This document shows, piece by piece, positions 10,423 through 23,300 of a DNA stretch of 64,000 nt (within the stretch, counting starts at the first letter, position 1; the number at the start of each line of letters is the position of its first letter). The notes beneath the pieces are model-generated. The model was given only the letters and a program-made list of their open reading frames with translations. It had not been told where the DNA came from and made no database searches. Both the position numbers and the translations under genes were made by a program. This DNA is from Thalassia testudinum (taxonomy: Eukaryota > Streptophyta > Magnoliopsida > Alismatales > Hydrocharitaceae), in the NCBI GenBank assembly GCA_037157565.1, contig JAZHRO010000013.1, positions 81,089,501 to 81,153,500 on the forward strand, written 5' to 3'.

Positions 10423-12048
10423 TGATAAACGCTAGTTTATCATTATTTTTATGCATTAAAACAAACCTAGCTCTTAGGATTATGCTCCGCAAATGGGTTT
10501 TTGGGTTGCATTTAGGCATAAATTAGGTTAGGCATGCATTGCATTTTATTGTGTTTTTAATGTGTTTTTGTGTGTTAGGGATAAACAGATGGCCAGATCC
10601 CTAGAACCCTAGCACTCAGGAAGGCAATTGGTGAAGGAGAAGCTCTCACCAGTTGGAACTCAACTTTATCCAGCTCACCATAGCTGGGATTCAGCTCACG
10701 TGAACTAGGGCTATCTCATCCTATCTCCATTTAGCTCATCTCAGCTGAATGGCAGCTCAAGAGAGCTCATCTAAGCTCACCCTAACTCAGGTTAGCTCTG
10801 ATCCAGCTCAACTTAGCTGAGTCTAGATATTTTTACTCAGCTCCCATTAGTCCACAGGGAGCTCTAGCTAGCTCAGCTGAGTTGACTGGAGTTCACCCTA
10901 GCTTAGGTCCAACTACATCCAGCTCCACTCAATTCCAGCCAGCTGAGGATGAATTCATTCTAGCTCTGGAAGCTCAAGTCTAGCTCCCGGGGACTCAGCA
11001 TAGCTCAACTTAGTTGAGCTAAGCTACCTTAGCTGCCTCTACCAGCTCAATCCTCAAAGGGAGCACCAGACCCAGCTCACCTTAGCTCAATTCAGTAGAA
11101 GCCAGCTCATTTTAGCTTGGCCTAGCAGCTAGCAAAGAACTAGCAAGCTATGCTAGCTAGAGTAGCCCCATGGTGGCCTCTTCAGCAGCTACTAGCTCCA
11201 GTTTAGCTCCGGACTCTTCATATCCAACTCCTCTCCTCAAACCCTAGCACCCATTGCCTACTCCTCTACTCCACTACTAGCTAAGCTAGCTTAGCTTAGC
11301 TTAGCTGAGCTATGCTCCAGCTCCCTTGGCTTTTACCATCTAAAAACCCTACTTAACAACTCCACCAACTAGCTCCACCTAAGCTCCACATAAGCTAACC
11401 CTACTTCCACCTCACCTTGGCGCCAACCTAGCCTACCCACTACCTCCAAAAGACACAACTAAATGGCACCAAAACCACCTATAACTACCCTTGTTTTGGT
11501 GCCAAAAATCCCCCCATCCTAACCCTACACCTACCCATATAATCCATCCTAGCCACCCACCTACCTCTCCTTCTGGAACCCTACTTGGCGCCACCTAAGC
11601 CCCCCTTCTATAACCCATTTTGGTGCCAACTTCAAGGGTTACCACCACCCATAACCACCACCTAGGTACCCCTTGGGTTGGCGCCAATCACCCTTAGCCT
11701 TAGGATCCCCAACTACCCCCATATCCTATCCTAGCCATCCATTCCAAGAGCCACCTATGCCCCCTTCCTACTCTATATAAACCCATCACCTACCACCATT
11801 TTAGATCATCCTCCATTAGTGTTTTATTTTACCTATACCCACCTACACCTACGGCCAAGAAGAAGGAGTAGAGAAGAAGATTAAGGGGGCACATCACCCG
11901 CCCCTTTGGTGCCTTCTTCTCCCCACTCTCTTCAACTTGTGCCACGCCAAGGAGGAGGAGCATTCTACTTCAAGGAGGACGGCCAGGCAAAGGAGAAAGA
12001 CCTAGGGTGGACGTCCACCCTTGGAGGAGGAGAATTGAAGGTGGTAGC
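10423..12048 (+). mobile_element. E0-family 3' LTR, left part (interrupted by E1)
   Basis: Begins TGATAAACGCTAG after a polypurine tract, and aligns with the complete solo copy at 53860-56064. It contains an AGCT-saturated region (about 10640-11340), several TTGGCGCCA-type palindromes, and a TATATAAA box at 11774-11781. It stops where E1 begins (TGTTTGATAG, 12049) and resumes at 43353. Confidence 0.8.
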
Positions 12049-13685
12049 TGTTTGATAGTCGTAGAGCACGGATTTGATACGAAAAGTGTCGTAGTATAGT
12101 ACGCAATACGATCAAACAAAAATATTTATAAAAAGATAACTAGACTTGAGTCTCAGTCATTCGTCTCTGGGAGGCGATTGTTTTACTTTTGGATTTGATC
12201 TTTTACCACTCTACCATGTTTAAAATCGCACGTCGATTTTCAGTCTTCTGATTAAAATTTCACCACTTCTATTATGAACCTTGATTACATGCGCGTGTGT
12301 TAAATAGATCACAAAGGTGAAAGTGTGAGTTTCTGTGCGCACGATTCTAGTGAGGTGGTGACTGTTTGCAGAAAATGCATCTATAGTCAGATTTTCTATA
12401 TTTTCCGAAAATGACACGCTTGTTGCAAAATATCAGAAATTAAAAACAGGCAACATTAATCACACAAAGGATATTGCAATGAGCTCATGATGATTCTCAA
12501 CACATAGAAATATATATATATAGAAAATATATTTTTCATTCATTCATTTGGAGAGTGTTTGCAACATGAACTTGTAGAGGAAAGCTTGTACATGAATGCT
12601 TAAAAATATAGAACTAGCTATCAGAAAATGATCGCATACAAGAATCTACGGGGGGGATTTTGCATGCATCATTGGGGGAGAATAAGGACTACACTACTAA
12701 GCAGTAAATGTAAAGAACTAGCTACTAATCTATCAGAAGTGAGGGCATTTGGAGGTGGTCTCCGATGGCCTTGGAATGGTGGAGAGGAGAATGAGGGATG
12801 ACCAATGGAGCTTAGGTCGGCCCTTGGAGAGAAAGAGGAGTGATCCAGCATCTCGGCATGGTGTCCTTCATGGTGGTACTCAGCTCGTGGAGATGGTGGT
12901 GGAGATGGTAGTGGCTAGCCTAAGTGGTAGTGGATGAGAGCCATGGATGTGGATGGGAGCCAATGGATGTGAATGGGTGCAAATGGCCACCCCTTAGGTC
13001 TTTTTATAGACCTAAGGGACTCTCTCTAGAGAAGTGTGGAACTCTCTAGATAGAGCCCAAGAGTGGCCGGCCAAGAGAGGATAAAAGTGGTTTTGAGATC
13101 CAAAAAATGTCGATCTCAATTTGAATGCCTCTTGGTTGCTAAATTTGGCAACCAAGAGTGGCGCCACTTGGAGAGAGTTCTAGAGAACTCTAGATGTGTG
13201 GGAGTGCGTGAATGGGTGTGTGTGTGTGTGGTCATGCTTTATGTGGCTAGGTGGTTTAGGTTAGGTCCTAAGTGGTTTAGGTAGGTTATCCTTGAATTAG
13301 GGTTGCAAACCCTAATTGCTAGGGGGACATTGCAATTAAACCTCACCTAAGTTTAATTGAATGAGTGTGAACCTAATTAAGAGTGAAATAACTCAATTAG
13401 GTTGGGTTTAGGTCAATTGGACTCTCATTAAGTCCAATTGAACTTGTGTGGGTTGAGATCTAAGCTCAATTTGACTCAGTGAGTCCAATTGACCTAAGTG
13501 AAGGTAATTGACTTTGATCTAAGTCAATTGGGTTTGGTGAGAACCTAATTAGGTCCTTATGTAGGTCTAGAGGTGATGTACTAGGGTTAGGACACCTTAA
13601 TTTAGGTTCCTATGGGGTTGGGATTAGGTCTAGGGAGCTAGAAATCCAAGATCAAGGCTTAAATCTCAAAATAGGAACTGAAGAC
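12049..13685 (-). mobile_element. E1 3' LTR, first part (U5 side)
   Basis: Starts TGTTTGATAGTCGTAG, matching 38861. It carries the conserved R/U5 module (CGTAGTATA near 12090 and CTCTGGGAGG near 12164). The minus-strand TATA box lies in an 11-bp inverted repeat (12991-13018). It is interrupted at 13685 by E2 and continues at 28676. Confidence 0.85.
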
Positions 13686-15094
13686 TGATAACACTGCACA
13701 TGGGGGTGATAACTTTGTTGAATATTGCCCATCTTAAGAATAAAAGGCACAACATAAGTAGAATGGGAGCATTGCATGCATCATATACCAAGGTTGCTTA
13801 TAAAACTGTATTTATGGCCACTTGTGTAAGCACTTGTCAAAGCAGGCCTCAGATGAGCAATCGGACAGCACGGATGGATTCAGAACGACGAACGGAGTCC
13901 AACAGACTCAAGATCGGCCAAATTTGACATCCGGAGCTCCTACAATGGGCCTAGGAAGTTCTGACCGTTGATTTGGTGATCGACGGCCTTCGTTGCGCCA
14001 CATCACCCCAGCTCCACCGCACGCCACTTCATCCATCGCTGAGATCAAATCTCGGCTGTCGATCTTCGATCGGACGGCCGAGAACCGCGCAGTCGCTGCG
14101 ACAATGCGTGGGCGTGGCGCAGGGGTGAGCGCGCACACCCGCACACATGCACGCGGGTTCAAACCGCGCGAGGTGAAGGAAATCGAAGACGAAGAGGCAC
14201 GCGACAAAATTGGGCCGCCCGATCAGCAGCAGGCGGCCATGATCACTCCGCGAGGTGCGCCCTCAGACAGCGAGCGCCCACGCGCACACGCACGCCGAGC
14301 TACGACACCTGCACGCTCGCACACCCATGGCGCTATCCAAGCACGCCCAAGGAAGGATCTCAGCCGTCCGATCATCGATCGGACAGCTTTCACGCAGCGG
14401 CCACGGATCAGGCGCGAAGAAGAACAGTGCGAGCGGTTGACCGGCGGGCTGGAGGGCTTCACCGACGCTTTTGGAATGGTTTTAGCAACATCCTGGACGT
14501 TGCTAAAGCCCCTTCTTCTTTTAGAAAGCCTTAACCCTATTTAAACCCCCTCCAACCACTCATTCAAGGCATTCACTTCCCTTTCAACTACTCTACCCCC
14601 CTCTTAGCTAGCTTTAGGCCCTCTTGTAATCGCTGGAGACGATGAGCCACTGACGGAGCCTTCTCCACCGCCGTGGCTACCTCGCCTCTCTCCCTCTCTC
14701 TCCCTCTCTTCCTCTCTTTTAAGCTTTCCTTTACTTATGTTTAAGCATGTATCTAATGTTGTAATCTGTGAACTAAAGCTACATGATTAATGAAGTTACT
14801 TTCCATTCAGTTGTTTACTTTATTTCTTACTCAAGTTTCATGTTAAAGAAAGAAACGACTCTAACCCTAATCTCTCTCTCTCTCTTTCTCTCTCTATTTC
14901 TCTCTCGCTTTTCAACCGCACCTTTCGCAAGCAAAACTCCGTGATTTCTGTGACAACAAGTGATAAGAAAAATCCGATTTTCATGCCTCCTTGAGACCGA
15001 CACTCGGACTCACCTCCGTTTCTTTACTTTAAAATCGACGTTGCAAGTGCGACTATAACGACACTTCTTAACACACACGCTCGAGCCCACGCCA
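13686..15094 (+). mobile_element. E2 5' LTR
   Basis: 1,409 bp, TGATAACACTGC...CCCACGCCA. It contains a conserved U3 block (13855-13925), a tRNA-like segment (14115-14170), palindromes at 14053-14082 and 14363-14387, a hairpin TTTAGCAAC/GTTGCTAAA (14481-14507) and a weak TATTTAA box (14539). The CTCCTTGAGACCGAC module is at 14987. Compared with the 3' LTR it keeps about 25 bp lost there (near 14236-14262). Confidence 0.9.
14115..14170 (+). other. tRNA-like A/B-box segment in the E2 5' LTR
   Basis: TGGCGCAGGGGTGAGCGC (14115-14132) fits an A box with a GCGC/GCGC D stem. GGTTCAAACCG (14156-14166) fits a B box and lies inside CGCGG/CCGCG arms. The spacing of 41 bp is tRNA-like. No proper anticodon stem or acceptor stem is seen, so this is a tRNA-derived or tRNA-mimicking module. 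The 3' LTR has the same at 27711-27767. Confidence 0.5.
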
Positions 15095-15099
15095 GTTTT

Positions 15100-15117
15100 T
15101 GGCATCGTTGTTGAGGA
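15100..15117 (+). promoter_or_regulatory. E2 primer binding site (tRNA-Asp type, diverged)
   Basis: TGGCATCGTTGTTGAGGA, five bases after the LTR. It matches the tRNA-Asp complement used by Athila elements (TGGCGCCGTTGCCGGGGA) except for transitions at four positions, all of the C-to-T or G-to-A kind. Confidence 0.8.
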
Positions 15118-16293
15118 GGCAACGGATTTGTTTTGTCACCTCCACATCCATTCTCACATCGTCTAATGCCTTGTTTCCTTTCTACTTGATGGTTGCAGGA
15201 ATTCGACGCTGGGACGGCGAAGCGATGCATCCCACGACGGTAACAAGGGAGTAGGCGCAACAAGGACCGATAGTGAGTAATTCTTCTCTCATGATTGTTT
15301 GCTTGCGTGAAAAAACTAAAAAAAATTGTAAAAATTGAAAAAAATTGGCGTGGTGTATGATTGCTTGACCCACATGCTTAACACATCACCCCACAAAAAT
15401 GTACACTCTAACTTTCTGAATAAATTCTTGGAGTGTTCTTTTCTCTTTTTGAGTGGTGTTTGCGAAGCCACCGTGAATTGACTTAGGCTGCACCACTCAA
15501 CCCTAAAACTGACTTATCTAATAGAAGCTGTATGATCATTAGGATGAGTACATTAGGGTTTTAGAGCCTCTACAGAATAAAAGGAAATATATTTTCACCG
15601 AATTATGTGTAGAACTTGACGTGCCCACTGAAACTTGTCTGAAAACATTAAGACACGTCAACCCTAAAAAGACACTAAAGTAAGGAAGAAACACTAAAAG
15701 ACACCACATCTTCAAAATCCTTGCTTGAAAACCATGCTTTGATAGAAGCACACACTCTGAAAGTGGAAAATTAAGAGGCACCACCCCAATCAATGCCTCA
15801 TCACGTAACCCTAGCACAAGCACTATCCTAGCCCTTTAAAACTGAGTAGACGTGCCCTAGGAAGGATTGAGTTAAGTCTCGAAAGGCGAGGTTTTGTTCG
15901 CTGGGTACTTGGCTTTCATTCCCTTGGTAGAATCTGGTGACTAGGTTGCGGGGCAGTGTCAAACGATCGCGGTTGTGTGGTCTATGGAACCGACAGTGCA
16001 AGCCAAAGGAAGAACCTTCCCTGCAATCCCCTCGTGATCAACCTGGCCAGATTAGCCTTGGGAAGGGGAGTTCAGTGTTTATGGACTTAATCACCCATTT
16101 CGAGATTTCTAGGCCTCCTAAGGAATACACCATAAGGGTTAGGCTTGTTTGCTTGATTGAACACATGCTTCTCGCATCTGTCGCTCTCCGCATCCCCTCC
16201 TATTCTTCTCTAGTGTATGCAGGGAGACGCTCACTGCATCTCGAGTTGTTTGTTTTGGGACGGGAATCCAGGCGACCTGATTTTGTTAGAAAC
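15118..16293 (+). other. E2 leader
   Basis: Non-coding leader of about 1.2 kb. The part at 15840-16030 aligns with the leaders of A, B and E3, including GTAGACGT, GTCAAACGATCGCGG and AAGGAAGAACCTTCC. No intact upstream ORF that I would trust. Confidence 0.6.
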
Positions 16294-18156
16294 ATGGCTG
16301 AACCTAGGATAGATGAGGTTGAGGACCAACCCCCACCAGACGCAATGGCCATCATCCAAGCCCAGATTAATGCAAACCATCGGCTTCAGCAGCAATAGAT
16401 CCACACCATCATGCAAGCCATACATCGGTTATAGAACCCGCAAGGTCAACCACCACCTTTTCAAGGCCCGCAAGGGCAACCACCATTTGATTTACCACAA
16501 GGGAAACCACCACTTGATTTACCACCATTTCAGGATCAACCAAGGCCCCTCCGCGATTTCTATAATCCCTCCGCTATTAGAGTCGAGCCACACCCTAGGA
16601 TCCCCGAAGGGGGAGATGATTTTGAGTTGAAACCGAATGTCTTAAGTCTGATCCAGAGCCACTTTCATGGAAACTCAAATGAGGACCCCTTCCAGCATCT
16701 AGAGGATCTCGACCGCATAGCACAAACTGTGAAACCTAGGAACATTAGCCTTGACATTGTTTTAATCAAGATGTTTCCCTTCTCATTAAGAGACAAGGCT
16801 TCTCACTGGCTTAGAACCCTAGGTAGACCCATCACCACCTGGGAAGAACTGAGGCATGTATTTTTAAAGAAATTCTTCCCCATAGGAAGACTAATGCCCT
16901 TAGAAGAGCTATTACTATCTTTACACTCTAGGGTGGGGAACAATTTCATGAGGCGTGGGAAAGATTTAATGAACTCTTGAGGAAATGCCCACACCACGAA
17001 GTACTAAGGTGGCAATTGGCCCAGATTTTCTACCACGGTCTGGACAGCAACCTACGGAACTTTGTAGATGCCTCATGCAGGGGGAACTTCCTGAACAAGG
17101 ATGAGGAGAGCGCGTTTGAGCTCTTTGAGTCTATGAGGGAGAACTCGCTCAACAACACCTCCATGACCCAGTTCAACAGATCTAGTCAACCCCATGGTGG
17201 GATTTATGAGGTACAAGCAAATTCTGGAATGGTTGACGTGGACATCATTGCCAAGAAACTAGATCGAGTGGAATTGGTGGAGAAAAAGATTGATGAGCTA
17301 CTAAATCAGACCAGGAACCCATTACAGACCTTCTCCCTAGCAAAGGGAGCTTACAATGTTGACCTGGTCTAGCCCTTGAGCCAATTGAACCTGGAACAAC
17401 CCCTGACCACGTTCCAGGGAGGGACCTTTGCTCCCTCAACCCTTGATTACTCTCTTCCCTCTCCATCGACATCAGCTATCCTTGAGGATGTGCAAGCTGT
17501 CCAAGATTATGCGAAACCTGACCCTTTCTCCAACACGTATAACACTGGCTGGCGTAACCACCCCAATTTGGATGGACAAACCAGAAACCTCAATTCCAAA
17601 ACCATCCCAGGCCAAACCAGCAGCCAGACTTACCCCCTATCAGCAAGGACCACTAGTTAGACCCCAATACAATTAGAATAGGGTGGCCCCTCCCCCACAA
17701 AATCAAATGGACACCCTAATAAAGATGATGGCTGACATGAACCAGAAACATCAGGAGGAAATGGCCTTGGTAAAGGGGTAGTTAAGCCAACTCTTAGACT
17801 GTAAGCAACAAGGATCCCTACCTTCCCAGCCACAACCGAACCCACGAAACATAATTAACAGAGGCCCTAATTCGCAAGGGTTCTAAGGCAACCCCGGGCA
17901 GGCTCACATGGTCTAGCCAGCCCTGCAAACACCCCCTGGGTTTGGTGCTTCTTCATCCTCGTCTTCTCTAGGATCAACCCATGGCCCCACTGCCTCTGCG
18001 TATGCGGTGACCTTGAGAAGCGGCACTAGAACCTAGGATCCCAACTGGCCGACTCTCCCCGAGACTTCACTTGCTGAAATACCTGACTCAGAAGAGGCAC
18101 CAACCAAGGACCCAGAAATAGACCCAATCCACATTCAGACACCCTACCCTGAGGCC
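16294..18156 (+). pseudogene. gag: E2 gag (broken)
   Basis: Start chosen at ATG 16294 (MAEPRIDEVEDQ), just after the leader. The retrotransposon Gag core is readable: LIQSHFHGNSNEDPFQHLED, FPFSLRDKASHWL, TWEELRHVFLKKFFP, then after a frameshift near 16935 LLRKCPHHEV, IFYHGLDSNLRNF and KDEESAFELFES. The C-terminal part is Gln/Pro-rich with YNTGWRNHPN (about 17539-17568) and ends in AVTLRSG, a motif that typically precedes the protease in this lineage. No CCHC zinc knuckle is visible. In-frame stops at 16396, 16432, 17370, 17764, 17884 and 17911 mostly replace expected glutamine codons. It would form the particle shell in an intact element; this copy cannot. Confidence 0.85.
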
Positions 18157-20327
18157 TTGGAAACAATCAAGAAAAAGAAGAATGTTGTGGAAACTGAGGA
18201 GTTTTTGGAGATCTTTAAGCAAGTACAGATTAATATTCTGCTCCTCGAAGCTATTAAACACATCCCAGCTTACGCCAAGTTTTTGAAAGATGCCTGTACC
18301 CCTAAACGTAAGCCAAGACCTCAAGCACATAGGAAGGTTGTGCTCTCCGAACAAGCAAGTTCCGTAACATCAAGCAACCTTCCGCTCAAGAAAACTGACC
18401 CAGGAGCACCCCTGATTTCCTGCAATATTGGGGACATGACATTTGATAGAGCGCTCCTGGACTTAGGTGCGTCCATCAATTTGATTCCAACAACCCTGTA
18501 CCATCAATTTGGCTTTGGAGAGTTGACACCCACACCCGTCACCATTCAGTTGGTTGATAGATCAGTGAAAACCCCGAAGGGGGTTGTCGAGGACGTAATT
18601 GTACAAGTCAAGGACTTCTATTTCCCGGTCGACGTCTTGGTGCTCGATATGGAAGTCCCTGAAAAACTACAGAACACACCCATAATCTTAGGTAGACCTT
18701 TCTTAGCTACGGCTAAGGTAAACATTGCTTATGACATGGGATGTATGGAAATCTCCTTCAGAGACAGGAAAATGAAATTGGATATCTTCTGGGTGACAAA
18801 GTCTTTTGATTGCGATTGCGTTGAGGAACATGATCCCGTGGAAACTCTGATTGAGGAATGCCTCACCCTTAGTTCTGTATCAGACCACCAAACCTGTAAT
18901 AACTATTTTGACCCATCACCATCACTACCCGTGGACCTCTGTAAGGCTGAGTACCATCACACAACACCATTTGAGGAGATCGATGTTGATCAACTCCCGC
19001 CCTTTCCCTTTCCATCAACTGTGGTTCCACCCGCACCTGAACTTAAGCCATTGCCTGAGAATCTCAAGTATGTCTTCCTGGGACCTGACCAGACCTTCCC
19101 TGTGATTATTAATTCTAATCTAACCAAGGATCAGGAACTTAGGTTGACTGCGACCCTTCCAGAACATCGGGCCGCCATCGGTTGGACCATTTCTGACTTG
19201 AGAGGAATTAGCCCCACCTACTGCACCCATAAGATTTACCTGGAAGACAGGGCACGACCCTCCCGCCAGATGCAGAGACGTTTAAACCCAAACATGCGGG
19301 AGGTCGTTAAAAAAGAAATTATCAAGTGGCTTGACGCCGCCATCATCTATCCTATTTCCGATAGCCCCTAGGTGAGCCCCACTCAAGTGGTTCCAAAGAA
19401 AGCTGGGCTCACCGTTGTCACCAATGATCATGGCGAATCCATCCCCACCCGCACCACCACCGCTTGGCGGGTGTGTATTGATTATAGGAAGCTCAATGAA
19501 GCCACTAAGAAGGATCATTTTCCCTTGCCATTTATTGACCAGATCCTTGAAAGATTGGCAGGGCAAAAGTATATTTGCTTCTTGGATGGATATTCAGGAT
19601 ATAACCAAGTCGCAATTGCTCCGGAAGATCAAGAAAAGACCACATTCACTTGCCCGTATGGCACGTTTGCATTCCGTCGAATGCCGTTCGGGTTATGCAA
19701 CGCACCTGCTACCTTCCAGCGTTGCATGCTAGCCATTTTTTCAGAAATGGTGGGTGAATACTTAGAGGTCTTTATGGATGATTTCTCTGTCTTTGGGAAT
19801 TCATTTGACCATTGTTTGAGCAACTGGAGAAAATCCTGAAATGATGTATCGAGGTTAATCTAGTGTTAAGTTGGGAAAAGAGCCATTTTATGGTTCAAGA
19901 AGGAATTATTCTCGGTCACATCGTATCTCATAGGGGATCGAGGTAGATCGAGCTAAGGTTGATTTGATTTCCAAACTTCCCCCACCTAGCTCGGTCCGAC
20001 AGATTTGCTCATTCCTAGGACATGTTGGCTTCTACCGAAGGTTCATTAAAGACTTTTCCAAGCTTTCCAAACCCTTGACTGACTTGCTAGCCAATGACGC
20101 CATATTCCACATGTCTTCTGATTGCATCCAGGCTTATCACACCCTCCGGGACTTATTCTCCACTGCACCTGTACTTCAACCCCCGAACTGGTCCCAGGAC
20201 TTTGAAATTATGTGTGATGTGTTAGATTTTGCCATAGGCACTGTCCTGGGACAAAGGCGAGATAAGAAGCCCGTGGTGATCTACTACGCGAGTAAAACGT
20301 TGGACGAGGCCCAACAAAATTATACAG
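18157..20327 (+). pseudogene. pol: E2 pol, protease-RT-RNase H start (broken)
   Basis: The open stretch 18157-19371 (404 aa) holds the aspartic protease, with active-site text ALLDLGASINLIP (residues 99-111) where this lineage has D-L-G-A. It runs into the N-terminal RT segment (NPNMREVVKKEIIKWLDA). A TAG at 19369-19371 replaces a tryptophan codon. RT continues at 19372-19839 with VCIDYRKLN, FLDGYSGYNQ, MPFGLCNAPATFQRCM and the catalytic FMDD (19771-19782). A frameshift near 19826 follows, then 19964-20327 with the connection and RNase H start (FLGHVGFYRRFI, YYASKTLDEAQQNYT). The frame is cut at 20327 by solo LTR S2. Family: Ty3/gypsy, Athila-like. Confidence 0.9.
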
Positions 20328-23300
20328 TGATGAGACACTCATCATGATCTCTAATTACCCCTAATTAACTAGTCTTCCTAGTTAATTAGCTAAGGTTATG
20401 AACATATAAGGGTTAATTATATAATAAGGGATACATAGTAAAGGACCTTAAAATAAGTTTAAAAAGATATTTTATCATTCAATTAACATTATTAATAATC
20501 TAGATAATAATTGGACTCGAAATCCTATTAATCGTTTCTTTAATTAATAAGTTAAGTAACTTAAACTTAATGTATACCTAAGTATATAATAACTTAAGTG
20601 ATTTTACTTAATCTAATAAATTAACCTAAAAAGGTCAAAAATGTAAATTCAAGGTGTAAACATAATATTTACCTTATTACTAACATATATAAAAAGTTGA
20701 AAAAATCTAAGTTAAAATAAACCTTCAAAACTTGGGTTTACATTTTAGTCCTTAATATTCATTACAGTCGGGTCCTTATTTCTCACATAGTTCCTTAAGA
20801 TTCATTACATATAAGTCCCTCTTCGTCTTCTTCTTCTTCTTCTCTAGTCGAATGAACGGCTGGTGGTAGAGAGTCACCCCACCGCTCGGTCACCGCCCTG
20901 CCGACATCATTCCACTTTGCCCAAGCTCTTGCAGCTTGTGCTCACCACCTCCACTTCATCCATCGGTCTGGATTAATCAGAAATCCTATTTTTCAGTGGG
21001 AGATAACCTCACTGTCGTCGAAGACGACGACAGAGGTTAAGCTCCTCGAGCTTCTTCTTCGACCAGACCCCGTCCCTCTCTACGCTGCAAACTACTATAA
21101 ATACCCCCTCACACCTCTGATTTTAGCAAGTTGGCTCCCTTCCCTCTTCTAATACTGCAGCCGACCCAATAGGCTATTCTTCCAAACCTCCGACGATTCC
21201 CCATTCCATCTTCCGACTTCCTCCGTCCATCTTAAGTAGCCGAGGAGATTTGCCGTGGTCTTCTACACCTCTGACAAAGGCGCCGACCTTAGGATTCCTC
21301 CGCTCCATCTCAAATCTGCCTGCCGGAGATCTTTCGACCACCCTCTGATTTCGTCGTCCGCTATGAACCTTCGGCGGAACCCTATTGGCCCCTTCGTCCA
21401 GGTAACAGTAGACTAGGAGTAGGAGTAGGCTAGCTTAGTTAGTTAGTTTAGTTAGTTAGGTTAGAGTAATGTCAGAATTTAGCTTCATCTCTTCCAGCTC
21501 CGGCGAGTTCCTTGAGCTCGCCAGAGCTTCAATTTTGTCTTTTAACTCATTGTTCACCTTCCTTTAACTTCCATGTTCACTTCTAATTCATTTTAACGAT
21601 TAATTAAATCACCTAAACGCCTAATTCAAATATCACCTTCACCGACTATTTCACTGTCCATGGTGACAGTAATCGGCCTAATTCCACCTTCACTGGGTTC
21701 TTTCATCACCTTTCATCACTAATGAACCCTAATCGACATTATATTACCTATTAATGTCATCTATAATTAAACGCCCAAATTTAATTTAAGTTTTTGAGTT
21801 CGCTGTCCATGGCGGCTCAGGAACATTTCAAACTATAAATTAAACATATATTTATGATTAATAACATCTGTTGATTTGATTTAACTTCTCAATCGAGTAG
21901 TTAAATCAAGTCCTGAGCTTTAAACCAATCAAATTTTTAAGAAACAAACTTACTGTCAAATCTTATATTTCAATGAACAAATGAAGAATTTAAAGTGATA
22001 CTGAGGTTCCTTGTAACCTCAGGTTCATTTTTGGATAAAAAAATGATTAATTTTGTCAATCTGTACATGCATTTTATATTTTCTGGATTCACCAGAGCTC
22101 CGGCGAGCTCCGGCGAGCCAAAGTTGTGTTGCAGCCTCTTAAACTTGCTGAGTAGCTCCAGAATGTTATTATATGGATTACTGATCATTTTAAAGAAATT
22201 TGCTTGATGTTTTAACCACTGGAGTTTTAGATGTAACTTCATCTTCCCCAACTCCGGTGAGTTGGAGAAGACTGTTATGAAAGATTTGAGAAACATTTAA
22301 TGAGCTCAGAAGCTTCAGTGAGATGCACTAAAGCTATTTAAGTCTTTAAAACATTGTAGCAATCATTCCTTTATTCTGTCGAACACACACCTATTTTAGT
22401 TCAGGCGACAAGCCTGAAACCCTAGAAATTAAGGACAGAACTCAAATTTGAAGATCTGAGTGAGTTCTAGATGATGAAGAGACTCTGATTGATGCATTAA
22501 TTTCTTAGGAGGAAGCTTTACACAGAAAGTCAATTTTCGAGCTTCCATAGTCAAACCTGAGTCTGATAATGGTGTTCTGAGCTTGAATTGAGGAATTGAG
22601 ATGTGGAAGTTGTTTCTGGAATCTTATTTGATGATCTAAAATCAATTTAAGTAAGCTCAGATGATTTTTTTTAGTGAAGATTTTGTTCCTGCCAAGTTGG
22701 GTTACTCTCGAACCCAAACCAGCAGAAGCACTATTCTGTTGAAATTCAAATCTAAAACCTGCCCAGATTGATCTGTTATAACCCTTAGAACTTGTTTAAT
22801 TCGATCAGAAACACTTTAAAGTGTCTGTTGCACTTTTTGAAATATGAAAATCAGACTCTGAAGCTTTTAGAGAAGAGATAAGCTTCTCTGTAGGTTTTGT
22901 AGGTCTTTAGAACTTAAAATCCACTCTAACAGAAGCAGAATTGCTTATATAATATATATAGACCTTATAATAAGAGAGAGAAGTCCATCTGAGGACTTCC
23001 CTGAGTTAAAAACATTTCCAGGCTTTTATAAAACCCATAGAAGCTCTGATTTCATCTCTTAAATTGAAGAGCCAAACATCATTAAAACATTAAATTAACC
23101 TTGAAATTGTGTAGATTACCCATAGAGCATTCCAACGAACTTTAAATCATCCAATTTGGAGCTCTGGGTAGAAAGTTATGAACGATTGAATTCGGGTCTG
23201 GAAGGGGTAAGTTAGTCCCACCTCGGATATCCATGAGCGCGTGCCTGGGTATAAAACTATTTTGTTCCTATGGCTATGTAGTTGTCAGCGCTCGGTGCAC

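Noticed and set aside
12749..13284. Small plus-strand frames (62 and 73 aa), the second nearly repeated at 42009-42239
   Set aside because: Antisense within the E1 LTR. They recur only because the two LTRs are copies.
13993..14544. 183-aa open frame, plus strand
   Set aside because: It lies wholly in the GC-rich U3 of the E2 5' LTR. The matching 3' LTR breaks it, and no domain is recognisable.
21433..21466. TTAG/TTAGGTTAG run as telomere-like repeat
   Set aside because: The unit is mainly TTAG, not TTTAGGG, and is only about 30 bp long.
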